Of a stretch of 64,000 nucleotides of DNA, positions 44,619-53,419 are shown in pieces. Position numbers and translations under genes: made by a program. The DNA lies in NCBI GenBank assembly GCA_965214585.1, contig OZ243957.1, positions 4,030,001 through 4,094,000 of the forward strand, written 5' to 3'. Each line of letters opens with the position of its first letter. Position 1 is the first letter of the stretch. Below the pieces are notes generated by a model, which worked only from the letters and a program-made list of their open reading frames with translations, searched no databases and was not told the DNA's origin. Source of the DNA: JAHCHG01 sp965214585 (GTDB lineage: Bacteria; Acidobacteriota; Blastocatellia; Pyrinomonadales; Pyrinomonadaceae).

Positions 44619-44745
44619 TTATGCGAGCGCGGCAACTCCGGCTTCGGCGACTTTGTGATCGTTTTCCACGACATCGCCGGACACGCCGATTGCGCCGATA
44701 ACGTCGTCGTCCTTATTTTTCAGAGGAATTCCGCACCGGAATTGT
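44619..44745 (-). pseudogene. 3' remnant of a GlcG/HbpS-family heme-binding protein gene
   Basis: A minus-strand frame ending at TAA 44619-44621 reads FRCGIPLKNKDDDVIGAIGV, then SGDVVENDHKVAEAGVAALA. This is the C-terminal signature of DUF336 (GlcG/HbpS) proteins. Nothing upstream of about 44745 continues it, and the next gene ends at 44773, so only about 40 codons survive. Confidence 0.75.
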
Positions 44746-44772
44746 AAATAAACAATATCACAAACTTACGGA

Positions 44773-45237
44773 TTATTTAACCGCGCTCAGTTTTTCCCTT
44801 TCCGTCTTTGTCCAATCGCACAATAATTCGATTTCTTCAATTGATAATTCCGCGTCCCGATGAATCCATAAATATTGATCGTAAGGCATTTCTCTCGTTT
44901 CAACTTGTTCGCAAATTTCGTCCAACTTTCGATCTTTTCTTTTTACCGAATAAGTCGCCCATTCGGAAAAATTCAACTCTTTTCTTCCTTCCTCGACGTG
45001 TTCGACCATTTTCCACGAAATCGGCGCGATATTTGAATACCAACGCCAATTTGTCTGATTCGTATGGCAATCGTTACAGCTTCTTTTCAAAATTTTGTTT
45101 ACATCTTCGGGAACTTGCGTTGACGCTTCGAGAGTTTCCGCCGAAACAATCGGCAGATTTATTCTGGCGGGACGATAAATCTGAATCAATAAAAACCCCG
45201 CAGCAAAAATAATTATGAGGACTTTTAAGATTTTCAT
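44773..45237 (-). CDS. Membrane-anchored monoheme protein (haem-binding domain family)
   Basis: The 154-residue product has an N-terminal membrane helix (ILKVLIIIFAAGFLLIQIY). A single CxxCH heme site (SCNDCHTNQTNWRWYSNIAP) lies in the context of the Haem_bd domain, and a MPYDQYLWIHRDAELS segment may hold the axial methionine or second ligand. It lies 10 bases after the PQQ-type dehydrogenase gene and probably takes electrons from it or a similar periplasmic donor. Confidence 0.85.
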   Translation of the reverse strand: MKILKVLIIIFAAGFLLIQIYRPARINLPIVSAETLEASTQVPEDVNKILKRSCNDCHTNQTNWRWYSNIAPISWKMVEHVEEGRKELNFSEWATYSVKRKDRKLDEICEQVETREMPYDQYLWIHRDAELSIEEIELLCDWTKTEREKLSAVK

Positions 45238-45247
45238 CTCTCAACTC

Positions 45248-46531
45248 TCACTTGGAATAACTAACCCGCCAAATTTTCTTCGCGCCGTCGTCGGCGATCA
45301 AAAGCGAGCCGTCGGAATTTACCAGAAGTCCGACGGGTCTTCCCCAAACTTCGTTGGAATCTTCTTCGGGCAGCCATCCTTTGACAAAATCTTCGTAGCC
45401 GTTATTTTCGAGTTTTCCGTTCTTAAATTTTACGCGGATAATTTTATAACCCGTTAATTTTTCCCGATTCCAAGAACCGTGCAGCGCGACGAAAGCATCG
45501 CCCTGATATTCTTTCGGAAACATTTTCCCGCCGTAAAAAACGATTCCGAGCGCGGCTGAATGCGCCGTCAAAAGCACGTCCGGGACGATAACTTTTTCCA
45601 GATGTTCTTTGGTAACTTTATCTTCTAAGCGCGGTTCGATATTTTTTCCGATATACACATAAGGGAAACCGTAAAAACCGTTTTCTTTGACCGAAGTTAT
45701 ATAATCGGGAACGAGATTGTCGCCCAAACCGTCGCGTTCATTAACCGCCGTCCAGAGTTCGCCGTTTGCCGGATTGAAAGCTAAACCGATTGGATTTCGT
45801 AAACCGGAAGCGTAGATTTTATGGTTTTTCCCGTCTGGATTGTAAACCGAAATTGCGGCGCGGCGCGAATCTTCCTCGACGCTCGCGTTTGTTTCCGAAC
45901 CGATTGCGACAAACATTTTATCGCCCTTTGGAGAAAAAATTACGTTGCGCGTCCAATGCTGATTGTATCCGCCGCGCGTCAGTTCGACGACTTTTTCGGG
46001 TGCGCCAATCGCTTGAGTCTGCCCTTTTTTGTATTTGAAACGCACAATCGAATCGGTATTTGCCACATAAAACCAATCTTTATAAAAAGCCATACCAAAC
46101 GGCTGCGAAAGACTTTCGGCAAAGGTAAAACGCTCGTCCGCTTTTCCGTCTTTGTTTTTATCGCGCAAAATCAGAATTTTATTGGCGCGTGAATCAGCCA
46201 CGAAAACATCATTGTTCGGCGCAAGCACCATCCAGCGCGGATATTCAAAGCCGCCTTCGGCGTAAACTTCGATTTTGAAATTCTCCGGCAGTAATAATTT
46301 CGCGCCCGCCGGTTTTTCGACCATTTTTGAACCGCGCCTTACGCTGTCGGTGGCGTAAGGCTTTGGCAAATCTTCGGGTTTTATTTGATATTTCAACAAA
46401 CCGGAAGCATTTTTAGCAACTGATTTTTTTACTCTTCCGTCGTCTGCGGCATCAGCACTCGTGTTTTTCTGGCAAACGCTCGTCAGAGCCATCAGCGAAA
46501 TCAGCATTGTGATCGTGAAAATTTTTTTCAT
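45248..46531 (-). CDS. PQQ-dependent sugar/sorbosone dehydrogenase-like protein
   Basis: ATG 46531 (MKKIFTITMLISLMALTSVC) gives 427 residues with a signal or lipoprotein-like leader. The propeller resembles L-sorbosone dehydrogenase: LPENFKIEVYAEGGFEYPRW, VADSRANKILILRD, the GGYNQHWTRNVIFSPKG block, ASGLRNPIGLAFNPANGELW and YIGKNIEPR. Later LLTAHSAALGIVFY and ALHGSWNREKLTGYKI complete the family pattern. It would oxidise an aldose in the periplasm with PQQ. Coupled closely to the downstream heme protein. Bona fide PQQ binding is inferred, not shown. Confidence 0.83.
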   Translation of the reverse strand: MKKIFTITMLISLMALTSVCQKNTSADAADDGRVKKSVAKNASGLLKYQIKPEDLPKPYATDSVRRGSKMVEKPAGAKLLLPENFKIEVYAEGGFEYPRWMVLAPNNDVFVADSRANKILILRDKNKDGKADERFTFAESLSQPFGMAFYKDWFYVANTDSIVRFKYKKGQTQAIGAPEKVVELTRGGYNQHWTRNVIFSPKGDKMFVAIGSETNASVEEDSRRAAISVYNPDGKNHKIYASGLRNPIGLAFNPANGELWTAVNERDGLGDNLVPDYITSVKENGFYGFPYVYIGKNIEPRLEDKVTKEHLEKVIVPDVLLTAHSAALGIVFYGGKMFPKEYQGDAFVALHGSWNREKLTGYKIIRVKFKNGKLENNGYEDFVKGWLPEEDSNEVWGRPVGLLVNSDGSLLIADDGAKKIWRVSYSK

Positions 46532-46823
46532 ATTGTTTATATTTATTTGTGTTAGTAAAGAAAGAGAAATAATATTACCAAAGTAACGATTCAATAAAAA
46601 GATTATAAAACATTATCAATTATCCATTCTCAATTATCCATTCTATTATGGGTTTCTTTGTCGGCTAAGAAAAAACTTACAAAATAATTGATAACTGATA
46701 ATTGAGATTTGATAATAAAATTCCTGATGATGTTTCCGGGTAAATTTATTTAATTCTTGTTACTTACCTTAGTAATGTGCAAAAAACAACTTATAACGTT
46801 TTGAAAAGAAATTTGAATTTATT

Positions 46824-47297
46824 ATGTCAGATATTTTATCACTAACTTCTCAGGATAAAAATCCTTCCGATACCAAAACAAGCCGCATCGGTGAATACGG
46901 CGAAAGGCTCGCGGCTGAGTTTTTGCAGAGAAACGGTTATCGGCTCGTTTTGTCAAATTACAAAGTTCCCGTCGGCAGAAATCTTCGCGGCGCGGCGGTA
47001 ACAGGCGAAATTGATCTAATCGCGTTTGATGACAAGGTTTTGTGCTTTGTCGAGGTCAAAACCCGCAGTTCCGATCTTTTCGCTTCGCCGCTTTCGGCGG
47101 TTGATTTACGAAAGCAACGGCAAATAACCAGAACCGCCCGCGTCTATCGAAAGATTTTCCGTTTACAAAATATCGCTTTTCGCTATGACGTAATAAGTAT
47201 TATTCTCAATGAGAAAAAAGCTCCGAAAATTGAAATCTTTAGACGGTTCTGGACTGAAGATAAATTTCGCAAAAAATTCTGGGCTGATGATTTTTAG
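46824..47297 (+). CDS. YraN/UPF0102 family protein (nuclease-like fold)
   Basis: The 157-residue product has the UPF0102 pattern: GEYGERLAAEFLQRNGYRLV, GEIDLIAFDDKVLCFVEVKTR with the E-D-ExK restriction-like nuclease site, and RKQRQITRTARVYRK. These small proteins are presumed DNases of unknown role. It is preceded by an AT-rich region with scattered ATTATC repeats and divergent from the PQQ gene. Confidence 0.9.
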   Translation: MSDILSLTSQDKNPSDTKTSRIGEYGERLAAEFLQRNGYRLVLSNYKVPVGRNLRGAAVTGEIDLIAFDDKVLCFVEVKTRSSDLFASPLSAVDLRKQRQITRTARVYRKIFRLQNIAFRYDVISIILNEKKAPKIEIFRRFWTEDKFRKKFWADDF

Positions 47298-47423
47298 AAA
47301 TATTTAAAGATAAAGAAACGAAACGCGAATATTTCACGAATATAAAAACACGGGCGTAATTATTTCAAACATCAACCTTACAATGGTTCGGACATTTTTT
47401 TATGAATTGCCATGAGTTTTAAC

Positions 47424-48814
47424 CATTAGTTTCTACACATCTTTAAAATCTGTTTGCGAACCGATTATTTGTAAAAACTCTTTGGTTATTTCTTCTAGTT
47501 CTGCCGTCGTATAGCTTTCTAACACATCTATTAGCGTTAGAAACTGCCACATTCCGGCGAGTAGTGCCGGAATTGTGTATTCAACTCCGCGTTTCATTAG
47601 TCTGCCGCTTAGTCTGATTAAAAACTTTCTTAGCTCCTTTGCTTTTTCTTCTTTGGATGCTGCTAATGCCCAGACGATCACGCAGACTTGTGCGACTATC
47701 ATCAACCGTTTGGCGATTGCTTGTGCCGATTCTTGTTGCCATTGTTCCAAATGCTGTCCGCCTCTTTTGAGCAACTTGAAGAAACTCTCGATTCGCCATC
47801 GCCAGTAATACCAAAGGGCAATCTCTTCTGCTTTTACTTGCCTTTGAACATTCGTCCATAACCGCCAAACCGCCAAGACTTTGCCTTTTTTATCCCGCAC
47901 CTCAGATAACACATATCTCAATCTGATCGGCTTTCCTTTGATTAACTTTCGCTTATCGGGCTGCTCTTTGGTTGGACGTTTCGTGCGTCCTATTCGATCC
48001 AACACAACCTCCGTTTCAGCGACATACTGAAACGCTTTGCGTCCCGGATACTTGACTTCCCGAACATATTGAAAATCTTCCTTGATTCGCTCTTCGACTT
48101 CCTTGAGCAGCAAACTCTCCTCGCCTAATTTCACTCGCCGAACATCATTTGAACGAATCACGAACTGCCTTCCGCATCTGATAAATCTCCTCAAATGAAG
48201 CAGAGAATCGGCTTGTCTGTCAACTATGTGAACACACGGCTTGGCTAATCCGAGTCCTTCGACATAGCCGAATGTCCTGTTTAATTCATCTAATTGCCGA
48301 CGACGCGGCAAAGGCTTTTCGCGTCTTGATGAATGCACTCCATCGTCGGCTTCCAAGCCAATGTAAAGCGGTGCTAACGGTTCGCCTTCGATGTCAGACA
48401 CCAGCAATGCACTTTGCAAAAAATAGCCCTGCTCCAAATTATTACATAATCTGATCCGATCGGCTTTGCTCTCGTGAGTCGTATAGTTTAGATCGCTAAA
48501 ATCGTGCATCACAAGTGCATATCTATTGACTTTAGAATCACTTACCTGCCCGGCATAATCAATCAGAGGTTCTGCCAAAGAAGGCAAACTAACTCGTTCA
48601 TTAGCAAAAAAACGCCACGCCGCCTGTGCTGCCGCAAACGGCTCTTTTGTTTTTGGCAAGGCACGTAACCCGCTCGCCACCGATTGTGATAGACTTAAAT
48701 GTTGTCGCACCAGCATTTTATAACGTCTTTGCAGACGTGGTTCTAAATTCGGAACTTTTATTTCATACTTTCTGATATTATCAAAGAACCTTTAGACTTG
48801 TGTAGAAACTAATG
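47424..48814 (-). mobile_element. IS4-family insertion sequence (1391 bp, 8-bp target duplication)
   Basis: Ends CATTAGTTTCTACACA and TGTGTAGAAACTAATG are perfect 16-bp inverted repeats. GTTTTAAC occurs directly outside both (47416-47423 and 48815-48822). One transposase gene fills it. The same ends appear at 37048-38517. Confidence 0.93.
47433..48716 (-). CDS. IS4-family transposase
   Basis: The 427-residue DDE transposase has a DNA-binding N-terminus (Tn5-like, QAAWRFFANERV), then YALVMHDFSDLNYT (first D), CVHIVDRQADSLLHLRRF (second D) and WYYWRWRIESFFKLLKRGGQ with the family Y-(2)-R-(3)-E-(6)-K signature. The reading frame is intact. Its stop codon TAG at 47433-47435 lies inside the terminal inverted repeat. 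Confidence 0.95.
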   Translation of the reverse strand: MLVRQHLSLSQSVASGLRALPKTKEPFAAAQAAWRFFANERVSLPSLAEPLIDYAGQVSDSKVNRYALVMHDFSDLNYTTHESKADRIRLCNNLEQGYFLQSALLVSDIEGEPLAPLYIGLEADDGVHSSRREKPLPRRRQLDELNRTFGYVEGLGLAKPCVHIVDRQADSLLHLRRFIRCGRQFVIRSNDVRRVKLGEESLLLKEVEERIKEDFQYVREVKYPGRKAFQYVAETEVVLDRIGRTKRPTKEQPDKRKLIKGKPIRLRYVLSEVRDKKGKVLAVWRLWTNVQRQVKAEEIALWYYWRWRIESFFKLLKRGGQHLEQWQQESAQAIAKRLMIVAQVCVIVWALAASKEEKAKELRKFLIRLSGRLMKRGVEYTIPALLAGMWQFLTLIDVLESYTTAELEEITKEFLQIIGSQTDFKDV

Positions 48815-49163
48815 GTTTTAACTCGTGGACTCGAAATGAAAGAAACACAAGGCTTTAGCCGAACTACAAAAAATAATTAAAAATTCCTTATTGCTTTAGC
48901 TAAAGCAAAGAGATTGATTCTTTTAATAAGTTTGGCTAAAGCCTATCATTTCATCACTTACTTAACCTCCAGTTAAAACTGGAGGCAATTCATAAAACCA
49001 AAAATTTAAAAACTGTCCGAACTATTGACCTAATATTGTATGATGAAATTTGACAAATAATTAAAAAAACTTAGTATTTCTTTGTATAGCTTCGTGATTG
49101 GTAAATTTTCACTATTCTCTAATCGCAAGAAAAAATCAATGTAAGCAAAATTTCCCTAAAATT

Positions 49164-51134
49164 ATGAAAACAACAAAATACTCCGACGATCTTCCGCAGC
49201 TTATTGACAGAGAACTTTTTTTCGGAAACCCCGAAATTTCGGGCGCACAAATTTCTCCCGATGGCGAATTTATCGCTTTTATCAAACCTTTGGATGATGT
49301 CCGAAACATCTGGATCAAATCCACAAACGAACCTTTTGAAAATGCAAGACCGATCACGGATGAAAAGAAACGTCCGATACCGGCTTTTTTCTGGAGTTGG
49401 GACAGCAAATATATCTTGTTTATCAAGGATAAGGACGGCGATGAAGATTTTAACGTCTATGCCGTCAATCCGTCTGAAAAAACAGTAGAAGGTGAAATTC
49501 CGGCGGCGCGGAATCTGACGAATGCCGAAAACGTAACAACGCAGATTTATCATCTGCCCGAATCCGAGCCTGATTTTATTTATATCGGTTTAAATGACCG
49601 CGATCCGGCGTGGCACGATCTGTATAAAGTGCAGATTTTAAACGGCGAAAAAACTCTGCTTGTCGAAAATACGGATCGGCTGGTCGGCTGGCTTTTTGAC
49701 AATAAAGACGAACTGCGTATAGCTTCGCGCGTCGAGGACAACGGCGAAACGGAAATTCTGAAAATCGAAGACGATAAATTTACAAAAATTTATTCGTGCG
49801 GCGTTTTTGAAACTTGTGTTCCGATTCGCTTTCACAAAGACGACAAATCGTTTTATATGCAGACGAACAAAGGCGAAAGAGATTTGGCGCAGTTGGTTTT
49901 GTTCGATCCCGAAACGCAAACGGAAAATTTTGTTGAGCAAGACCCGAACGGGCGCGTTGATTTCGGCAACGCCGTTTTCAGCGAAGTTTCAAAAGAATTG
50001 ATCGCCACGACTTATGAAGACGATAAAATTGAAAGATATTGGAAAGATGCCGATTTTGAAGCCGATTACAACTGGCTGAAAGATCAATTGCCGAATATGG
50101 AAATCAGCATCTCCTCGGCGACGAAAGACGAAAATCTATGGATTATCGCCGCCCACAGCGATACAGAGCCGGGCAGAACTTATCTTTTTGACCGGGTTAA
50201 TAAAAAACTGAATCTGCAATACAAAATCCGCGAAGAATTGCCCAGAGAAGCATTAGCCGAAATGAAACCGATTCGTTATAAATCGTCCGACGGCTTGGAA
50301 ATTCCCGGTTATCTGACTTTGCCGAAAGGACTCGAAGCAAAAAACCTGCCGCTTGTCGTCGTTCCGCACGGCGGACCTTGGCACAGAGATTCTTGGGGTT
50401 ATCTTTCGATTCCGCAATTTCTGGCAAATCGCGGTTACGCCGTTTTACAAATGAACTTTCGCGGTTCGACGGGTTACGGAAAAAACTTTATAGACGCGGG
50501 AAACAATCAATGGGGCGATTTGATGCAGGACGACATAACTTTTGGAGTCAGACACCTGATCGAAAAAGGAATCGCCGACGAAAAACGCGTCGGAATTATG
50601 GGCGGAAGCTACGGCGGTTACGCAACTTTGGCGGGCGTAACATACACGCCCGAACTTTATGCGGCGGCGGTTGCCATTGTCGCGCCGTCAAATCTGATAA
50701 CGCTTTTTAATTCGATTCCGCCGTATTGGGAAGCATTTAAGAAAATCTTTTCCCAAAGAATGGGCGATCCCGCAACGCCGGAAGGAGAGGAAAAACTTTT
50801 GCGTCAATCGCCTCTCTCGCACGTTGAAAAGATCAAAACTCCGCTGATGATCGTTCAGGGCGCAAACGATCCGCGCGTTAAAAAAGCCGAAGCCGATCAG
50901 ATCGTCGTCGCTCTGCGCGAACGCAATTATCCGGTTGTTTACATTCTCGCCGAAGATGAAGGACACGGTTTCCAGCGTCCGATCAATAATCTGGCGATGT
51001 TTGCCGAGTCGGAAAAATTCTTGGCGAAATTTCTCGGCGGACGCTTTCAAAAAGATATGAAACCGGAAGTGGAAAATCGCCTGAAAGAATTGATCGTTGA
51101 CGTGAAATCGGTAAAAATGCCGGAAACTGTCTGA
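49164..51134 (+). CDS. S9-family serine peptidase (prolyl oligopeptidase-like)
   Basis: ATG 49164 (MKTTKYSDDLPQLIDREL) gives 656 residues without a signal peptide. An N-terminal propeller (GAQISPDGEFIAFIKPLDDV, FFWSWDSKYILFIKDKDGD) is followed by an alpha/beta hydrolase domain. The catalytic triad is in MGGSYGGYATLAG (Ser), QGANDPRVKKAEA (Asp) and DEGHGFQRP (His). It resembles acylaminoacyl or dipeptidyl peptidases that trim short peptides. An extra 22 codons are open upstream, but no ribosome binding site favours them. Confidence 0.88.
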   Translation: MKTTKYSDDLPQLIDRELFFGNPEISGAQISPDGEFIAFIKPLDDVRNIWIKSTNEPFENARPITDEKKRPIPAFFWSWDSKYILFIKDKDGDEDFNVYAVNPSEKTVEGEIPAARNLTNAENVTTQIYHLPESEPDFIYIGLNDRDPAWHDLYKVQILNGEKTLLVENTDRLVGWLFDNKDELRIASRVEDNGETEILKIEDDKFTKIYSCGVFETCVPIRFHKDDKSFYMQTNKGERDLAQLVLFDPETQTENFVEQDPNGRVDFGNAVFSEVSKELIATTYEDDKIERYWKDADFEADYNWLKDQLPNMEISISSATKDENLWIIAAHSDTEPGRTYLFDRVNKKLNLQYKIREELPREALAEMKPIRYKSSDGLEIPGYLTLPKGLEAKNLPLVVVPHGGPWHRDSWGYLSIPQFLANRGYAVLQMNFRGSTGYGKNFIDAGNNQWGDLMQDDITFGVRHLIEKGIADEKRVGIMGGSYGGYATLAGVTYTPELYAAAVAIVAPSNLITLFNSIPPYWEAFKKIFSQRMGDPATPEGEEKLLRQSPLSHVEKIKTPLMIVQGANDPRVKKAEADQIVVALRERNYPVVYILAEDEGHGFQRPINNLAMFAESEKFLAKFLGGRFQKDMKPEVENRLKELIVDVKSVKMPETV

Positions 51135-51264
51135 TTCCGCTTACAAAAGAATGAAATTTTAGTGTTCTAATTTAAGACACATAAGTTTTCAACCCGTTAT
51201 TCAACTTTCGTGTTTGTTTGTTGTAATGCAATGATTATAAGACATTTAGCCGAAAACTGAAACG

Positions 51265-51280
51265 TGGCATAAAGGTTGCA
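51265..51280 (+). promoter_or_regulatory. Sigma-54-type -24/-12 promoter before the stress protein gene
   Basis: TGGCATAAAGGTTGCA has GG and GC exactly 10 bases apart with the TGGCA and TTGCA flanks of the consensus. A transcript would start near 51291, about 50 bases before the ATG at 51342. A similar promoter is at 55460-55475. Confidence 0.72.
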
Positions 51281-51341
51281 GTATATAAACATTAAGCTAT
51301 CAGAGCTAAAAAAAAATCTAAATACAGGTAGGAAAAAATTT

Positions 51342-51878
51342 ATGAACACACAAAGAGGAACAGAAAATCAGATGTTGACGGGTTTATTCAGCGATAGAGA
51401 TAATGCCGAAAGAGCATATAAATCTATGCGTGATCGCGGTTATACCGATGATGACATCAGCGTTATGATGTCGGACAACACACGCGACACTTGGTATGGC
51501 GACGACTATGAAGGCGATACCGAACTTGGCAATAAGGCTATGGAAGGCGCGGGCGCAGGTTCAGCTATCGGCGGAACACTCGGCGCAATTATCGGCGGAA
51601 TCGCCGCAATCGGTTCAAATGTGATTTTACCCGGTTTGGGTTTAATCGTTGCAGGTCCGCTTGCAGCAGCATTAGCCGGCGCAGGAGCAGGCGGTTTAAC
51701 CGGCGGATTGGTCGGAGCATTGATCGGTTCGGGTATTCCGGAAGAACGCGCTAAATTATACGAAGAAGGCGTTAAGAGTGGCGGAACTGTTTTTGGAGTT
51801 ACTCCGCGAAATGACGAAGACGCTGAATATTTTGAAAATGAATGGAGAAATTATCGAGGCGAACATATTTATCGCTAA
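51342..51878 (+). CDS. General stress protein (YflT-like) with glycine-zipper membrane segment
   Basis: ATG 51342, preceded by AGG in ACAGGTAGG, gives 178 residues. The N-terminal part (MLTGLFSDRDNAERAYKSMR DRGY) is the small alpha/beta domain of YflT/DUF1269-like stress proteins. A long glycine/alanine-rich hydrophobic hairpin follows (AGAGSAIGGTLGAIIGGIAA and GPLAAALAGAGAGGLTGGLV). The end (GTVFGVTPRNDEDAEYFENE) completes the family pattern. It probably inserts in or associates with membranes under stress. A sigma-54-type promoter and a strong terminator frame it as a single-gene unit. Confidence 0.83.
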   Translation: MNTQRGTENQMLTGLFSDRDNAERAYKSMRDRGYTDDDISVMMSDNTRDTWYGDDYEGDTELGNKAMEGAGAGSAIGGTLGAIIGGIAAIGSNVILPGLGLIVAGPLAAALAGAGAGGLTGGLVGALIGSGIPEERAKLYEEGVKSGGTVFGVTPRNDEDAEYFENEWRNYRGEHIYR

Positions 51879-51900
51879 TTGATTTTTTCCGATAAACTGA

Positions 51901-51940
51901 AAAAGGAACTTCAATCTAAGATTGAAGTTCCTTTTTCAGT
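51901..51940 (+). terminator. Terminator after the general stress protein gene
   Basis: AAAAGGAACTTCAATC pairs perfectly with GATTGAAGTTCCTTTT over 16 bp with a TAA loop, followed by T-rich sequence. Confidence 0.92.
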
Positions 51941-52052
51941 TTTAAATGAGAAGTTTAATGCTGAAATTCAGTTAATCAATTTATTCCGACAATTCAACCT
52001 GCGGTTAAACCAAAGGCAATTTATATAAAGCAATTTAAGAATTGGCGTAGGG

Positions 52053-52128
52053 TTAAGAGTAACGGCTTTAGCCGTGAAAACGCCAGCGAAGCCAAGCGTT
52101 TTCTCACCACTAAAGCCGTTACTCTTAC
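52053..52128. repeat. Long hairpin in a degenerate MITE remnant (51983-52188)
   Basis: TTAAGAGTAACGGCTTTAG plus CCGTGAAAACGC pairs with GCGTTTTC and CTAAAGCCGTTACTCTTA. The flanks contain ACCTGCGGTTAAACC, AGGCAATTTATA and, at the right, TTTAAAACTGTCCGAAA. These match parts of the 47385-49023 element, so this looks like an older relative that has lost its left end. Confidence 0.6.
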
Positions 52129-52254
52129 TGTATATCCAAACTTAAACCGCTATAAGCAATAAATTTAAAACTGTCCGAAACATTAGTTAATATGAATTAC
52201 GCTTTTCAACTTCTCTAATCCATTTTAGAATGTTACGCAGTTTAAAGAAATATT

Positions 52255-52341
52255 TAACAGGGATAGACAGAATAGACAGGGATAAAACATTGATTTGATA
52301 ACGATTTAAATTATCTCTGCTTATCCTGTTTATCCCTGTTA
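52255..52341. repeat. Imperfect 30-bp inverted repeat of AACAGGGATA type
   Basis: TAACAGGGATAGACAGAATA at the left and TATCCTGTTTATCCCTGTTA at the right are inverted with several mismatches over about 30 bases. It lies just downstream of the SWFGD/BON gene. Confidence 0.6.
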
Positions 52342-52384
52342 ATTCGGCTTTTTTTCTTCAACTGGGTAACTGCTGCCATTTATT

Positions 52385-53284
52385 TTAAGAACCAGCCGAT
52401 TTTTTCCGACCTTTTCCTTTGGCATCTGTCGCGTCAATCGTCGGATTGGCATTTGTCGAAGTTACGCCGCTTTTTGTAAAGCCCGAATTATCATATTCGG
52501 CATTTCGGTCATCGTATTTTTTCACGCGCAGATTGTTCTGGACGTGACCGACTCCCGAAACGTCGTGAGCGATGTCTTCGGCTCGGCGTTTGTCGGAACG
52601 GCTTCTAACATTACCGTCTAAAGTTATTTCGCCGTCTTCGACGCTGATTTCAATGTCGGTGGCATCCAAAAAGTGATCGTGGGACAAATTATCGTTGACA
52701 TCTTCTTCGATTCTGTTGTCGGAACGGCGATAGCCTTTCGGACCTTTTCCGCGATGGCTTTCGTAACTTCCCGCGTCCCGTCTTCTGCGCCGCGCCGCAT
52801 CGTCATCGCCGAACCAAGACGCTACTTCGTCGCCCGCTTTATCGAAAAATCCTCTGTCGTCGCGGTCATAATCGGCTGCGTCATAATCGTAATCCCGATA
52901 ATATCTTGAGCGATTGTAATCGTCATAATCGTCGGAATCGTAATCTCTTCCATAATAACCGCCTGCATAATCGCGGTCGGAACTGCGGACTATACGGCTG
53001 TTGTAATCGGAATCGTAATCTCTGTCAAAACTACGATTTCGCCGGCGGTTTTGATATGAATCTCTATCTCTTTCAAAATCTCCGCCGAAATTATCTCTGT
53101 CGCTGAACTCCGTGTCGCGCTCATAACCTCTGCCGTATCCGACGCTTCCGCCGCCAAAATAACCTGCGCCTTGGTAATCCGAACCAAAATCGCCCGGATA
53201 ATAACCGCTGACTCTGCGTCTGCTTCGTCTGTTGCGGTCAAAATCTCTGTCAAAATCGTCGTAATCTCTAAATCTTCTTGCCAT
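52385..53284 (-). CDS. Arg/Asp/Tyr-rich stress protein with SWFGD motif and BON domain
   Basis: The 299-residue product has a 150-residue N-terminal region made almost only of R, D, Y, G, S and N, with many RDYD/RDY repeats, and no signal peptide. Then comes VASWFGDDDAARRRRRD (the SWFGDxDA motif) and RGKGPKGYRRSDNRIEED, followed by a BON domain (VNDNLSHDHFLDATDIEISV, GEITLDGNVRSRSDKRRAED). SWFGD/BON proteins occur near osmotic or heat stress genes; their function is unknown. The RDY-rich part is probably disordered and may phase-separate or bind RNA. GGGAGG precedes the ATG. Confidence 0.82.
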   Translation of the reverse strand: MARRFRDYDDFDRDFDRNRRSRRRVSGYYPGDFGSDYQGAGYFGGGSVGYGRGYERDTEFSDRDNFGGDFERDRDSYQNRRRNRSFDRDYDSDYNSRIVRSSDRDYAGGYYGRDYDSDDYDDYNRSRYYRDYDYDAADYDRDDRGFFDKAGDEVASWFGDDDAARRRRRDAGSYESHRGKGPKGYRRSDNRIEEDVNDNLSHDHFLDATDIEISVEDGEITLDGNVRSRSDKRRAEDIAHDVSGVGHVQNNLRVKKYDDRNAEYDNSGFTKSGVTSTNANPTIDATDAKGKGRKKSAGS

Positions 53285-53419
53285 AATAAACCTCCCTTGT
53301 TTATTCCTTGTTATTGTTTTGAAATCAGCGGAAATATTAAAATATAAAACTCTTTATATTTCATTTACTGCTTGATTTTCCGCCTTGTTCTTTATTATAT
53401 AAAATTCGGAGCAGTTTGT

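Larger units (their letters stand above)
47385..49023. repeat. GGTTCGGACA-ended MITE interrupted by an IS4-type element
   Basis: Left end GGTTCGGACATTTTTTTA (from 47385) and right end TTTAAAAACTGTCCGAAC are inverted. The interior, apart from the IS at 47424-48814, contains GGCTTTAGCCGAAC, a GCTTTAGCTAAAGC palindrome and a GAATTGCC/GGCAATTC pair. This interior resembles that of the GGTAGTGAAC elements, which have different ends. Confidence 0.7.

Noticed and set aside
47424..48814. IS4 transposase as a host gene cluster marker for defence
   Set aside because: The only genes near it are YraN and an S9 peptidase, both housekeeping-like; no cargo lies between the ends.
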